From NCBI GenBank assembly GCA_023014335.1, contig JAECYW010000021.1:186001-250000 (forward strand): a DNA stretch of 64,000 nt, in the 5' to 3' direction. Origin of the DNA: Galerina marginata. Lineage: Eukaryota; Basidiomycota; Agaricomycetes; Agaricales; Galerinaceae. Shown in pieces: positions 1-11,015 of the stretch. The first letter of the stretch is position 1. Each line of letters begins with the position of its first letter. Under the pieces are notes generated by a model that worked only from the letters and a program-made list of their open reading frames with translations, was not told where the DNA came from and did no database searches. Position numbers and translations under genes: made by a program.

Positions 1-13
1 CGTTACAACAAAG

Positions 14-2608
14 ATGGGAAGATTACCCCCCTCTCCTTGTAAATCATGTGGCAGCGAAAATCACTGGGACAAAGAATGCCCCGACTATGATTCTAACATG
101 CAGATGACCAAGCGAACAGCCAACGTATCGCTTTCGAATTCCACGGACGATGACGAGATCGAAATCCTCTATAGCAGCGCCTATTCGTCTTTGTTGGACC
201 ATCGCATAACCCAGGAGCTGAAGCTCAGAGCGGATCAAGACCCACATCCTCTTCCGCAGGGTTTTTATGAGGCGGCTCGAACGGCGCTTAATGCAGCATT
301 AAGCACCACCAAAATTGAGCGTAAGTCCGAGGAACCATTGGCACGGAACACGAAACCTACGATAGAGGATGTAGAAGACGAGGACGACGTAAAGGCCAGA
401 ACTAAGGTCAAAGCGAATCCGAAAGTGCTGCTAGAAGAGATAGACTGTTCAAAGACTGGTGAACCTCCACCATCCGAGCCAGAGAGCGTCGAGATTTCCG
501 AAGAAAAGCAGAAGAACCCGATTCCTCCGCCCAAAGCCGAGAAAATTCGCCTTCCCAAAGCCAAGCCAAGAGCACCAGGGACCGCCTCCATAGGCGTATC
601 CGTCATGTCGGTCCGGGGAAAAGTAGGTTCAACCAGGAACGATTTGGCTGATCTTCGACTAGACTCGTGTGCAGACGTTACCTTGATATCGGAAGAATTC
701 CTCAATTCCCTAAAAGACAAGCCCCCAATTCTACAAGGAATGAGGATGAGGTTGTGGCAGCTCACAGACAAAAACTGCGAACTAAAGGGATTCGTCAAGA
801 TACCAATCCTCATGACTGCAGAGAACGGAGCCGTCGTAGAAACCGAAGCAGAAGCTTATGTAGTACCCGGAATGACCGTCCCTATTTTGTTAGGGGAGGA
901 TTATCAACAGATGTATGAAATATCCGTAAGCCGCTCGGTTTCGCAAGGTGCAAGGATCCATTTCAGAGGTACTCCTTGTACTGTAGAAGCTACACCTGTG
1001 GAAGGAACAACCAAAAGCAATCAAAAGAAACCTTCCGCCTTCCACGTAGGTAAACTTTCCAGAGACAAAGCACATAAAATTCGGAAAAACGCACGACGCC
1101 GGCAGTCAATGAAAGCAGAATGGGACTTAACTATCCTCAGAGCAGCAGAAGACTGTAAGATAAGCCGTGAAAGTTGTCATCAGATCAAAGTTGAAGGCAT
1201 ATTTCCCGACCTAGACGAAGAATGGATAGTTGAACGAGGACTCTTGACAGATGCGTCCGATAACGCATTCGTGATCCCTAACGTCCTCATAACGGGACGG
1301 AATGCACAAATTCCCGTTTCAAACACCTCCTCAAGGCCAAGGAAAATACGTAAAGGGGAAGTAATCGCCACCAAGTTCAAAGCTTCAGAATATTTCCAAC
1401 GGCCAACTTCGTCACCTGAATACCGCCAGATGAAGGAGAAGGCCGAAGCCTACAAAGCGATCATTGACGTTCAAGCAGGTACAACGAGCACGGCCGAGCC
1501 CCAACCGACAGATGACACAGAGACAGAGGAGAACTTTGGACCCAAGACGGCAGAAATGCCAGATCCAACGGTTTACCCATCGCAGAAGATAGAGGAGTTG
1601 TTGGATGTTGGGGATTTGCCCGAGCACTTGCATGACAAAGCATGGGAAATGCTGAAATCCCACGAAAAAGTGTTCGCTTTCGACGGGCGCTTAGGACACT
1701 TTCCAAGTAAGGTCAACATAAGAACAAGAGAGGATCAGGTGCCAATAAGTATGCCCATGTACGGAACGTCACCAGAAAAAAGACGAATAATCGAAGAGCA
1801 ACTTGACAAATGGTTTGAACTAGACGTAATTGAACCATCAGCAAGTCCCTGGGGAGCTCCAGTAGTCATCGCGTACCGCAATGGGAAACCCAGGTTCTGT
1901 ATAGATTACCGGAAGTTAAATGCGGTCACAATTCCCGACGAGTTTCCTTTACCTCGACAATCAGAAATTCTGGCATCGCTCTCAGGCTCACAAGTGTTGT
2001 CATCACTGGACGCTCTGGCAGGATTCACCCAATTGGAAATGGCAGCAGAAGCGGTCGAAAAAACAGCCTTTCGAACGCACAGAGGTCTCTTTCAATTCAA
2101 ACAAATGCCGTTCGGACTGCGCAATGGCCCATCGATCTTCCAGCGCATAATGCAAGGAATTCTATCCCCCTTCCTATGGATATTCTGTTTAGTCTACATC
2201 GACGACATAGTAATATATTCAAAGTCGTATGAAGAACACATTGATCACCTAGATAAAGTACTAGGGGCAATAGAAAAAGCCGGCATAACCCTCTCTCCAG
2301 TAAAATGCCATCTATTCTACGGATCCATTCTACTCCTAGGTCACAAGGTATCCCGACTAGGACTGAGTACCCACAACGAGAAAGTGAAAGCGGTCATCGA
2401 TCTGGAATCACCCAAGAAATTGTCACAACTACAAACGTTTCTAGGAATGGCAGTTTACTTTCAGAGCTTCATACCATATTATGCAGACATCTGTGGACCG
2501 TTATTCGGACTCCTGCGTAAAGACACAAAATGGACATGGACCAGCGTACACCAACAATCGTTCGACGCAATCAAGAAAGCCCTGCAAGAAGCTCCGGTAC
2601 TGGGCCAT
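14..2608 (+). CDS. Gag C-terminus, protease and reverse transcriptase of element A
   Basis: The frame opens with a retroviral-type zinc knuckle, C-x2-C-x4-H-x4-C (CKSCGSENHWDKEC), which binds element RNA in gag. An acidic, Pro/Lys-rich linker follows. A pepsin-like protease has the active site LDSCADVTLIS near residue 217 and the flap-side motif PILLGEDY; DSCA replaces the usual DTGA/DSGA. RT spans roughly residues 570-840, with the fingers motif FCIDYRKLN, LPFGLRNGPSIFQ-like palm sequence and the catalytic YIDDIVIYS box. The frame is open from the window edge, so the first Met is probably not the true start. The element reading ends at 2608, where a transposon is inserted after APVLGH; the codons beyond belong to the insert. 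Confidence 0.9.
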
Positions 2609-4560
2609 TACAAGTTCTTACGTAGTAAAAGAACTTGTTTTCCGGCCTGCATAGCAGGCAGAAATGGTTTCTAACGCAATGGTTGGAAATTCTCCCACTG
2701 CTATAGTGACCCTGCATGGTTTCTGTATCTCAGCCATTACTGGGCCAATTTTGATGATCTTGGTATCAAAAAATTCGTAAAAATCAGGGCTTTCATGTGG
2801 CATGTGTATCCAGGGTTGATTAGGTCATGTGACTTGTTCACACGACCCAAAAAGCGCAAATTTGTGTGAATTTATGCTTAAAACAGATTTGAATGAGCTA
2901 GATATGCTAAAATGTGTTGCCCAGACCAATATAGAATAATGTACAAATATTTACATATGTTTTGCAATGATGTCATGGTGTCAAATCTGGCAAACAGTCA
3001 GCTCAACTTGGTGAAAATCCGAAAATTGGTGTTAAACTGACTGGATAACCCATAAAAGGCACACCAAACATTGCAAAACATGACCAAATGACTTGAAAAT
3101 AATGTTCTAGAAGCTTACATAATCAAACTCACAGCAGGACTTTGTGCAATTGCCTTGGATTTGGTAATGCACCAACTTGGACAAAAATATTCTCAGGGAT
3201 ATGTCATGTGATATGTGCGCACAGACCACCTGTTAGGTAAAAAAAAGATTATCAGTATTTTTATTTTATTTTAATGCCTTTAAAATCTCTTAATATAGCT
3301 TATTTACTGTGTTTTCAACAATATTCCGCATTTGGTAAGTCACATAAAGATGTGACAATATGTATGTGACACCATCTTTTAGCCCTGATTTTTCTGATAA
3401 TTACACACTTTGTTTCAAGGCAATCCGATAAAAGCTAAGTGACGTAAGAATTAATCTTGTTACAAGTTCTTATTGTAGTCAATTAATTAATCTTGTTACA
3501 AGTTCTTACGTAGTAAAAGAACTTGTTTTCCGGCCTGCATAGCAGGCAGAAATGGTTTCTAACGCAATGGTTGGAAATTCTCCCACTGCTATAGTGACCC
3601 TGCATGGTTTCTGTATCTCAGCCATTACTGGGCCAATTTTGATGATCTTGGTATCAAAAAATTCGTAAAAATCAGGGCTTTCATGTGGCATGTGTATCCA
3701 GGGTTGATTAGGTCATGTGACTTGTTCACACGACCCAAAAAGCGCAAATTTGTGTGAATTTATGCTTAAAACAGATTTGAATGAGCTAGATATGCTAAAA
3801 TGTGTTGCCCAGACCAATATAGAATAATGTACAAATATTTACATATGTTTTGCAATGATGTCATGGTGTCAAATCTGGCAAACAGTCAGCTCAACTTGGT
3901 GAAAATCCGAAAATTGGTGTTAAACTGACTGGATAACCCATAAAAGGCACACCAAACATTGCAAAACATGACCAAATGACTTGAAAATAATGTTCTAGAA
4001 GCTTACATAATCAAACTCACAGCAGGACTTTGTGCAATTGCCTTGGATTTGGTAATGCACCAACTTGGACAAAAATATTCTCAGGGATATGTCATGTGAT
4101 ATGTGCGCACAGACCACCTGTTAGGTAAAAAAAAGATTATCAGTATTTTTATTTTATTTTAATGCCTTTAAAATCTCTTAATATAGCTTATTTACTGTGT
4201 TTTCAACAATATTCCGCATTTGGTAAGTCACATAAAGATGTGACAATATGTATGTGACACCATCTTTTAGCCCTGATTTTTCTGATAATTACACACTTTG
4301 TTTCAAGGCAATCCGATAAAAGCTAAGTGACGTAAGAATTAATCTTGTTACAAGTTCTTATTGTAGTCAATTAATTAATCTTGTTACAAGTTCTTACGTA
4401 GTAAAAGAACTTGTTTTCCGGCCTGCATAGCAGGCAGAAATGGTTTCTAACGCAATGGTTGGAAATTCTCCCACTGCTATAGTGACCCTGCATGGTTTCT
4501 GTATCTCAGCCATTACTGGGCCAATTTTGATGATCTTGGTATCAAAAAATTCGTACAAAT
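2609..4560. repeat. 888-bp tandem repeat, 2.2 copies
   Basis: The period is exactly 888 bp: the same ATGGTTTCTAACGCAATGG word starts at 2664, 3552 and 4440. Copies 1 and 2 read the same throughout. Copy 3 matches for about 170 bp with a few changes (for example CGTACAAATC instead of CGTAAAAATC), then diverges. Each unit ends with two ACAAGTTCTTA words about 40 bp apart, echoing the terminal repeat of the host transposon. Confidence 0.9.
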
Positions 4561-4761
4561 CAGGGCCTTCCTGGTCACGTGACCAGTTGATTTTAGGCTT
4601 GTTAGATCCGCCTCATTTTTCTGCTTTTTTTGAGTATAAGATCATCCCAATCGGTTCAGATTTGAGCGGACTACATGTTATTTACGTATTTAATATGTAT
4701 TTGTTTAATAACAGTGTAAGTCTTCAGGCACTGCCTCACCCCAAAGTAAGAACTTGTTTTT
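2609..4761. mobile_element. Non-autonomous DNA transposon with an 888-bp internal tandem repeat
   Basis: AT-rich sequence interrupting the RNase H region of element A. The ends carry short inverted repeats: ACAAGTTCTTAC near the left end (from 2610) and GTAAGAACTTGT near the right end (about 4745-4756). The insert is flanked by GCCAT at 2604-2608 and 4762-4766, a candidate 5-bp target duplication. Inside are two head-to-tail 888-bp units (2609-3496, 3497-4384) that look identical by eye. A third unit starts at 4385, diverges near 4555 and leads into about 200 bp of unique right-end sequence. The superfamily is not recognised and no transposase frame is present. The small open frames inside the repeat units are not credible genes. 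Confidence 0.75.
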
Positions 4762-4766
4762 GCCAT

Positions 4767-7140
4767 GCGAAGCAATGGCCTCTGACCAAGTCCAATCGAG
4801 GGATCTCCCTATCGCTTATATACAGATGCTTCCGACGAAGCCTTGGGATGCGCACTACAGCAGGTTCAACCTATAACAATGAAAGACCTGAAAGGAACAA
4901 AAGCTTACAAAATAGCAGAGAAAGCTTTTGATAGAGGTGAACCTGTGCCCAAGCTACCCACGAACCTATCCGCGAAAACACAAGACAACTCCAACGAAAT
5001 GACGTGGGCAGAAAAATTCGAGGATACCGTCATCTACGTCGAGAGAGTAGTAGCTTATTGGTCACGGCTTTTTAAATCACCCGAGCGGAATTATTCAGCA
5101 ACAGAAAGGGAAGCCCTTGCGGCAAAAGAAGGATTAGTAAAATTCCAACCATTCATCGAAGGTGAAAAAATCCTACTAGTAACCGACCACGCCTCCCTTC
5201 AATGGGCAAAAACGTACGAGAACTCCAATCGTCGACTAGCAGCTTGGGGCGCAGTCTTCTCGGCCTACGCACCAGGGCTGGAAATTGTACATAGACCAGG
5301 ACGAGTCCACAGCAACGTCGATCCCTTGTCCAGACTACCGAGGGACCCACCCAAGCATACATCTCCCTATAACGACGATTCCCAAGCGATAACGATTACA
5401 ACGACCGTGGAACCAGCATTCACGCAACAAGAACCAGCAAGACGAGTCTCCTACACCTGTTTCCGAATAGCAGACGCCCTTGAAAGCAATATAACAAGCC
5501 TCTGGACATTAGGAGGGGGGTATGAAGACAGAGAGTCAGCCGATGAAATGCCCAGCAGTCTTCCCGAAGCCACGGCCTACTATTCCAGAAGCAGTAGCGA
5601 CCAGTCAGGAAAACAAGCAACCCTCCACATCCAAATGGATCTCGAGTTGAAGAAGAAATGGGTAGCCTCTTACCAAACGAGCAATTCATTTAAAGCTGCT
5701 TGGGAGGATGACAGAAGCTCCATAATCGAAGGGACCGCAGGGTACCGATTCTTCAGAGATGAGGACGGACTGCTATATTTCAAAGACGCTGATTATCAGG
5801 CCAGACTATGCATGCCGGAAGACTTCAGAATTAAATTGCTCACCATCGCTCATGATAACGCCTTCGAATCGGGACACGCAGGTCCAGAAAAAATCTGGCA
5901 GAAACTCGCGCCGAAATTCTACTGGAGCCGCATGAAAGCGGACATCTTACGATTTTGCGCCACCTGCGATACATGTCAGAAGATCAAACCTAGGAACTTC
6001 ACCCGGTTTGGCCTACTAATCCCAAACCCTGTTCCTTCGACTCCTTATGCATCAATATCAATGGACTTCATTGTTAACTTACCCATGTCCCTAGGATTTA
6101 ACGCCATCCTAGTGGTGGTGGACAGATTGACGAAACACGCCAATTTCATCCCGACAACGACGGGACTAACGGCCGAAGAATTTGGAATCCTATTTTGCCT
6201 GACCATAATCTGTAAATACGGAGTTCCTGAGAGCATAATCTCCGACCGCGATCCTCGCTGGATGTCGAAGTTCTGGAAGGAAATTGCACGAATTCTGAAA
6301 ACAGAAATGTTAACCTCCTCGTCACATCATCCGCAGCACGATGGCCAGACGGAAATCGTCAACAAATACCTAGAAATTATGCTTCGAGCTTACGTCTCCG
6401 ACGATAAATCAGATTGGGCAGAATGGCTAGCATTATTAGAATTTGCTTACAATTGTTCTTTCCACTCTTCCATCAGCACGACCCCTTTCAAACTCCTGCT
6501 AGGACACCAACCTCGATCCACGCTCAATTTGATAGCCCCTAAACTAGCTGACAAAGGAGAACCAATCGTCGAAAGGGGATCAGTGGAGTTCTTGGAACGA
6601 TTAGAAATGCACCGAGAAAGTGCCAGGCGTGCGATCGCGAAGGCCCAAAACGATCAAGTTAAGAGATTCAACGATAAGCGTCGACCAGCTCCAGCGTTCA
6701 AGGAAGGGGACAAGGTCTTAGTCAACCCACATTCATTAGAATGGCTGGAATCAAAAGGCGAAGGCGCGAAACTCACCGCCCGTTGGATAGGTCCCTTCGA
6801 GATCATTGGAATCATCAATCCAAACGTGGTGAGGTTACGCTTACCGGATAACTACCCGGGTTCGCCAGTGCTGAACGTAGAACACCTGAGAATGTACGAG
6901 GAAGATCGTGATAATCCCGAAAGATCCACCCTTCCCCCCTCGACGATAAGGAAGGAAGCGTCCGAAGAATACGAGGTCGAGAGAATATTAGGTCATAAAC
7001 GAATCGGAAAAAGAAAAGACTTACGGTTTTTGATTCGTTGGGAGGGCTACGGCCCCCAATTCGACACTTGGGGCACCGCGTTAGACCTAAAGAACTCGCC
7101 GGATATTCTCAAGGCATACAAGAAGGATAACAATCTATAA
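4767..7140 (+). CDS. RNase H, integrase and chromodomain of element A
   Basis: After the nested transposon, pol resumes with RNase H (YTDASDEALGCALQQ, then VTDHASLQWAK and the DPLSRL end motif). Integrase has a zinc domain (H-x-H region at 5850-5890, then CATCDTC) and a catalytic core with SMDFIV, ISDRDPRW and DGQTE, which matches D,D35E spacing. A GPF/Y-like module follows (RWIGPFEIIG). The last 50 residues (from EYEVERILGH to WEGYGPQFDTWG) are a chromodomain, which in this family steers integration to particular chromatin. Codons 4767-4842 are out of frame with the rest: removing the insert joins APVLGH to a frame one base off the RNase H frame, and the correct frame holds a TGA. The uninterrupted frame runs from 4843. 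Confidence 0.88.
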
Positions 7141-7418
7141 GTCTCAAAGTTCCCATAGAATAGAATATTTATCAGATTATAACACCAAAAAAAGAGAAAA
7201 CGAACCGAAACAAAGAAACAACCGCTGATTCCCCGAAGAAGAACTGCCTGCAGGAAATCAAGTCTCCGATACACGAGGCGTGTACCTTATAATAGGAAGA
7301 CAAAGCGCTATATTTCCTTATTCACTTACCCCCCCAACCGAGCTATCACTCCCAGGGCGTACCTGGCCGTTGAAACACTCGAGCATCCCAGCTGTGTAGG
7401 CATACTCGCAGTTGTAAG
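7141..7418. other. Spacer between pol and third ORF of element A
   Basis: This 278-bp stretch lies between the pol stop and the third reading frame. I see no coding frame, LTR or primer site in it. It could hold a splice acceptor or promoter for the downstream ORF, but nothing in the sequence decides this. Confidence 0.5.
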
Positions 7419-8516
7419 ATGAAGTTTGCGAAATTATTCACCAATGTCCTTGACGAAATCCCTAACGTTTTCTCGCGACACATTGACTGGACTGGCTGGA
7501 TCGGAATACACAAGGATGCCGACATCATTCCAGTCGACGTAGACGTCATCGTCTATAAAGACTTCGAAAACCGAGACTTCGACCACGAAGAAGTAACCGG
7601 CTCGGGCCGCTACAAGACCATGGAGTGGGCTCAAAACCCAGACTGGTTCTCTCCGCTTACCTGGTGGCGAACGTGGATCCCTGAAGGGTGGGTCGACACC
7701 CAGACTTCTTGGTTCGCGGACCTAGACGAACCGACCCAGTTCGATGAAACCCAGCCAGGCGTCTACAGGTTTTTTGCCGATCAGAAGACTGAGATGATAG
7801 CCGACTACGAGCGCCTAGAATGGGTCATAGGAAGATTAGTAGACGCTAAGCCGCTAGGATGCGTACTCTCAACTCCCTACGCGTACGATGTCCGTCGACT
7901 CTCTTGGGTATTCACGAGTTCTCAGAACTTCCAACGGGAAGCCGCGAACGCGAAAAGAGCGATGCTGGACCGTGTCGGATGGATACGTTGGTACTACGCA
8001 GTCGTCCCAGACCCTCACGGCGTTATCCCTGAAGACGTTCAGAAAGCGGCCGCGGTCACCGAGACCTGTTACGGAGCTCGAGGCTGCCTATTGGACCTAC
8101 AACGTGACCTGATATACGTCGACATCGGGCTGTTGATCAAACGAGAAGTCGCGATATTCTTTCCCTGGGGACCGGAAGAGGAGTCAAACCCGAAGCTTTC
8201 ACGGTTACACCCGAAGCTCATGGCCTTGGAACGCGAAGTCAGGGACAACGAAGTCGTCACTCACGATTTGGAATATACAGACGCCCTCCGACTAAAAGCG
8301 CAAGAGACTTGGCTGTATGATGATTACTTTCAATCCACGGAATTCGACATCAAAGACACATCGATTACTTACGACGAAGGCAGCCTATTCGCGATCATTG
8401 ATTTCCAAAACTGGGGTCGAAGGCCGCTACCACCAACCCTGGATCATCAGCTCTACGCTCGCCTCTACCACTTCGTAGTCTTGACCGATCAATCGCAGCC
8501 TATGCTGTTATATAAA
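7419..8516 (+). CDS. Third ORF of element A, 5' part (function unknown)
   Basis: A 366-codon ATG-started frame 278 bp after the pol stop and before the element's polypurine tract, so it occupies the position where env sits in errantiviruses. The product is acidic and Trp/Asp-rich (WAQNPDWFSPLTWWRTW, PEGWVDTQTSWF). There is no signal peptide, transmembrane segment or motif I recognise, which argues against an envelope protein. The frame is broken by a foldback transposon at the codons LLYK. The downstream part (9460-10989) is in phase once that insert and one 8-bp target copy are discounted, giving about 876 residues. I do not recognise the family. It could be a captured host gene or a lineage-specific accessory protein. 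Confidence 0.7.
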
Positions 8517-9451
8517 GCAATCAGGTAGGCAAGTTGTCCTAAAAGGATCCTGCATCAGAAAGGCAATTTAACCAGTTGGTAAGTTTACCAACAAAGTGTA
8601 TACTTACTATACTGCGACGTTGCCCTACTATAGGAAGGAGCATATATTTATTTGGTGATTGATGGCATCAATTGAGATCACATGACTTTGAATTTGCCTC
8701 TATTGACATGCTTGTCGCACATTTATGTAATTTTATGGCCTCAAATGTAAACAAATGTAAATATAAGGGCTCAGGGCCACTGCACCCATGATATAAAAAG
8801 CAATCAAGATGCAATTGCCTAAAATGGCAGTATTTAGTCAGCCAGCTAATTTTGGACTTAGCAGCATTTGTGCTAAGTTCTTTAATTTATTAATTAACAC
8901 TAAAAGGCTTATATCTCAATGAGGAAGCTGGCTAGTCATGTGATTCCAATTTTAGTAGGGTCTAAAAATAGATTGCGTTCTTTTGAGACCCTCTTTCCTT
9001 TTTGGGAAATTTTCCCGTCAGCCAAAATTTCTCACCGCCGGCTTTTTTTCAGTTTTTTGCATTTTTCTCTGTGGGAAAAATAGCTAGGCACAAAATTTTG
9101 ATGGATTCAGGGTCAAATGGCTTGGCAGCACATTTTTTGTCAGAGGCGCAGCCACATCCAAGCACATTCAGGGATGGCTTGGTAAACTGCCCAAGCTGTC
9201 AAAAAGTGAGGCAGTTTTGCCGAGCCTTTCCAGGATGTGCTCGGATGTGGCTGCGCCTCCGATAAAAGATGACGTAATCATGTAGGCGACCCTGAATCTA
9301 CCAAAATCGTGGCTGTGCTTTCTGTTCTCATTGAGATATAGGCTAAATATATATTTGCCTATATTGGTAATTTGACCTGTTGGTCAACTGACCAACTGGT
9401 TAAATTGCCTTTCTGATGCAGGATCCTTTTTGGGCAAGTTACCTTTTTTCA
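8517..9451. mobile_element. Foldback/MITE element with hAT-like 8-bp target duplication
   Basis: Non-coding, AT-rich 935-bp insert flanked by TATATAAA at 8509-8516 and 9452-9459, an 8-bp duplication as made by hAT transposases. Near the ends lie long imperfect inverted repeats: AGGATCCTGCATCAGAAAGG at about 8544 and its complement at about 9405-9425, both extending into CAATTTAACCAGTTGGT. Nested inverted repeats continue inward (TATATCTCAATGAG near 8910 against CTCATTGAGATATA near 9328). The outermost 10 bp match poorly, so the exact tips are less certain than the duplication. No transposase frame is present. Confidence 0.8.
9141..9262. repeat. Long internal hairpin inside the foldback element
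   Basis: GAGGCGCAGCCACATCC (9143-9159) is a perfect 17-bp inverted copy of the sequence at 9243-9259. The match continues less perfectly inward (AAGCACATT against GATGTGCT). The loop of about 80 bp itself contains CTTGG/CCAAG-type pairing. This could be the scar of an older foldback insertion or a structural part of the MITE. Confidence 0.8.
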
Positions 9452-9459
9452 TATATAAA

Positions 9460-10989
9460 TGCAACAGCAACAAGTGTCAATCGACCACTAAACCACTCGT
9501 CGTCTTCTGGAGGTGGAAGATAAAGGAAAGCCCTCCTATCGAAGTCAGACTTCGACCGGAATTCGATCTTACAGCAATCCGTGAACTATTCCGAGTGGGC
9601 TACGCACCATATAAATCGAGGAAGTTCCACCCGCGCACCGGAGCGCTCATACCGATCACGACCGATTCATTAATCAGCAGGATAGCAGAAAATGGGACCG
9701 CGAGCACTTCACGAAATCGCTACGAAGAGGACGAGATATCTGCAGCCACGCCAACGAACAACGCAGCGCAAACTCCCTCCTCCGAGCCCCGACCCTTAAT
9801 CGAGAGGATTAGCAACCCAGGCGAGTCGTCCGATATGCGTCTGGATAGCGTAACCACGTGGATGCAGGAGAACAGAGAAGCCGAACGCGAAGAGGAACAC
9901 AATCGCCAGCCACGATCTCCGAGATCGCACCGCAGTGACGATCGCAGAGAACGTTCCGAATCCCCTCGACGACCTATTCGTGGTGACGTGTCCCCTTACG
10001 ATCGACCGGTAGTCTTGTTCCAACGCGCTTTTGAACGACGAGCCAAGAAACTCATGACGGATCCAGTCACGTTTCGCATCATGGTACCGGATTGGAACCC
10101 CCTCCTCCTTCAGTACGGAGTGCTCATCATACCAGATATTCGATCCGAAGTCCGCATCCGTTACATTGCTAACTGCTTGCCAAATGAACGAAGAATCCTC
10201 AAGGTCCTGACAATGGCGCTCGAACGACGACTCAGCTTCCACATAGGAATCCCCGTGGATCGCATAAAAGAATTCAGGAAGACGGCCGACGCGCAGCTCC
10301 CCTTAGTCGACCAGCGTAACCTCAAAACATTGTACAAACCGGGATTCACTGAAATGCCCTTCGCCGACTCGCCGACTGGGACATTCGCCGACACGTTCGT
10401 AGCAAAATCGACAGACATCGTGAGGCGACCGCATGCCCAATCACTCATAGGAATGGGCGGACCTTATAGTTGGCTAGCGCATCGCTGGGGAGGCGACGTA
10501 ATGTTCGAGTGTTTCATGCGAGGCCCATCCGTTCAAGTTACTCGACACCTCAGCGGTCAATCGGATTCCGACGAGTTAATCCCTCTGGACCTACAATGGG
10601 ACCGTGTTTCTAATCAAGAAATCGACTTTCTCTTCGGCTTCATTCCCGGCAGTGGCGCTGTTCCCAACCGCTGGCTTTACCCGCCTGTTCACATCCTTAA
10701 CGAGTTCTGCGACCACTGGCAGGGTGAATGGACAGCTAGCATGGAACAGATCTTCGTTCACATCACAAGCCAGATCACCAGTGACCCGCCTACAGCCGTA
10801 CCCCGATCGCGCGCGCGTTGGGCTGATTTTCTTCGAAGCTACAACCGTGGCCACAAAGCTCCTCGTTACATCGCGTCCGAAGATGACTTCATAAACGCTC
10901 GTCACGGCATTCATTCAGTTGGTCTTCGACACTCTTGGGATCGCACTCCATTAAACAACGTCACTCTCCCCGAATACTCGCTACTCTAA
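9460..10989 (+). CDS. Third ORF of element A, 3' part (function unknown)
   Basis: Continuation of the 7419 frame after the foldback insert, about 510 codons to the stop at 10989, which lies 10 bp before the polypurine tract. Three zones are visible. First is an N-terminal stretch rich in Pro and Arg. Second is a disordered Arg/Ser/Glu/Asp segment (around RSHRSDDRRERSESPRRP). Third is a folded-looking C-terminal region of about 330 residues, with hydrophobic spacing and many Trp (FMRGPSVQVTRHLSGQ, DLQWDRVSNQEIDFLFGFIP, ARWADFLRSYNRG). No zinc finger, protease, polymerase or membrane motif is seen. The basic disordered segment could bind nucleic acid, but that is only inference. Intact coding over 1.5 kb implies recent selection or recent insertion of the element. 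Confidence 0.7.
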   Translation, partial: CNSNKCQSTTKPLVVFWRWKIKESPPIEVRLRPEFDLTAIRELFRVGYAPYKSRKFHPRTGALIPITTDSLISRIAENGTASTSRNRYEEDEISAATPTNNAAQTPSSEPRPLIERISNPGESSDMRLDSVTTWMQENREAEREEEHNRQPRSPRSHRSDDRRERSESPRRPIRGDVSPYDRPVVLFQRAFERRAKKLMTDPVTFRIMVPDWNPLLLQYGVLIIPDIRSEVRIRYIANCLPNERRILKVLTMALERRLSFHIGIPVDRIKEFRKTADAQLPLVDQRNLKTLYKPGFTEMPFADSPTGTFADTFVAKSTDIVRRPHAQSLIGMGGPYSWLAHRWGGDVMFECFMRGPSVQVTRHLSGQSDSDELIPLDLQWDRVSNQEIDFLFGFIPGSGAVPNRWLYPPVHILNEFCDHWQGEWTASMEQIFVHITSQITSDPPTAVPRSRARWADFLRSYNRGHKAPRYIASEDDFINARHGIHSVGLRHSWDRTPLNNVTLPEYSLL

Positions 10990-10999
10990 ACATCGTCTC

Positions 11000-11012
11000 G
11001 GAAGTGGGGGGG
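11000..11012 (+). other. Polypurine tract of element A
   Basis: GGAAGTGGGGGGG ends three bases before TGTAACAGG, the LTR start. This is the usual plus-strand primer position for LTR retrotransposons, and it shows that the third ORF lies inside the element. Confidence 0.8.
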
Positions 11013-11015
11013 CTA

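Noticed and set aside
2618..3691. 61-codon frames recurring in each 888-bp unit
   Set aside because: They repeat only because the DNA repeats; composition and length give no support for a protein.
2609..4384. CRISPR-like or satellite array
   Set aside because: The repeat unit is 888 bp with no spacers and only 2.2 copies; it is a transposon-internal duplication in a eukaryote.
9002..9265. 87-codon frame inside the foldback element
   Set aside because: It runs through the inverted-repeat hairpin and has no counterpart protein; a by-product of repeat structure.
7419..10989. Envelope gene of an errantivirus-like element
   Set aside because: The position fits, but there is no signal peptide, transmembrane helix, fusion peptide or furin-type site.
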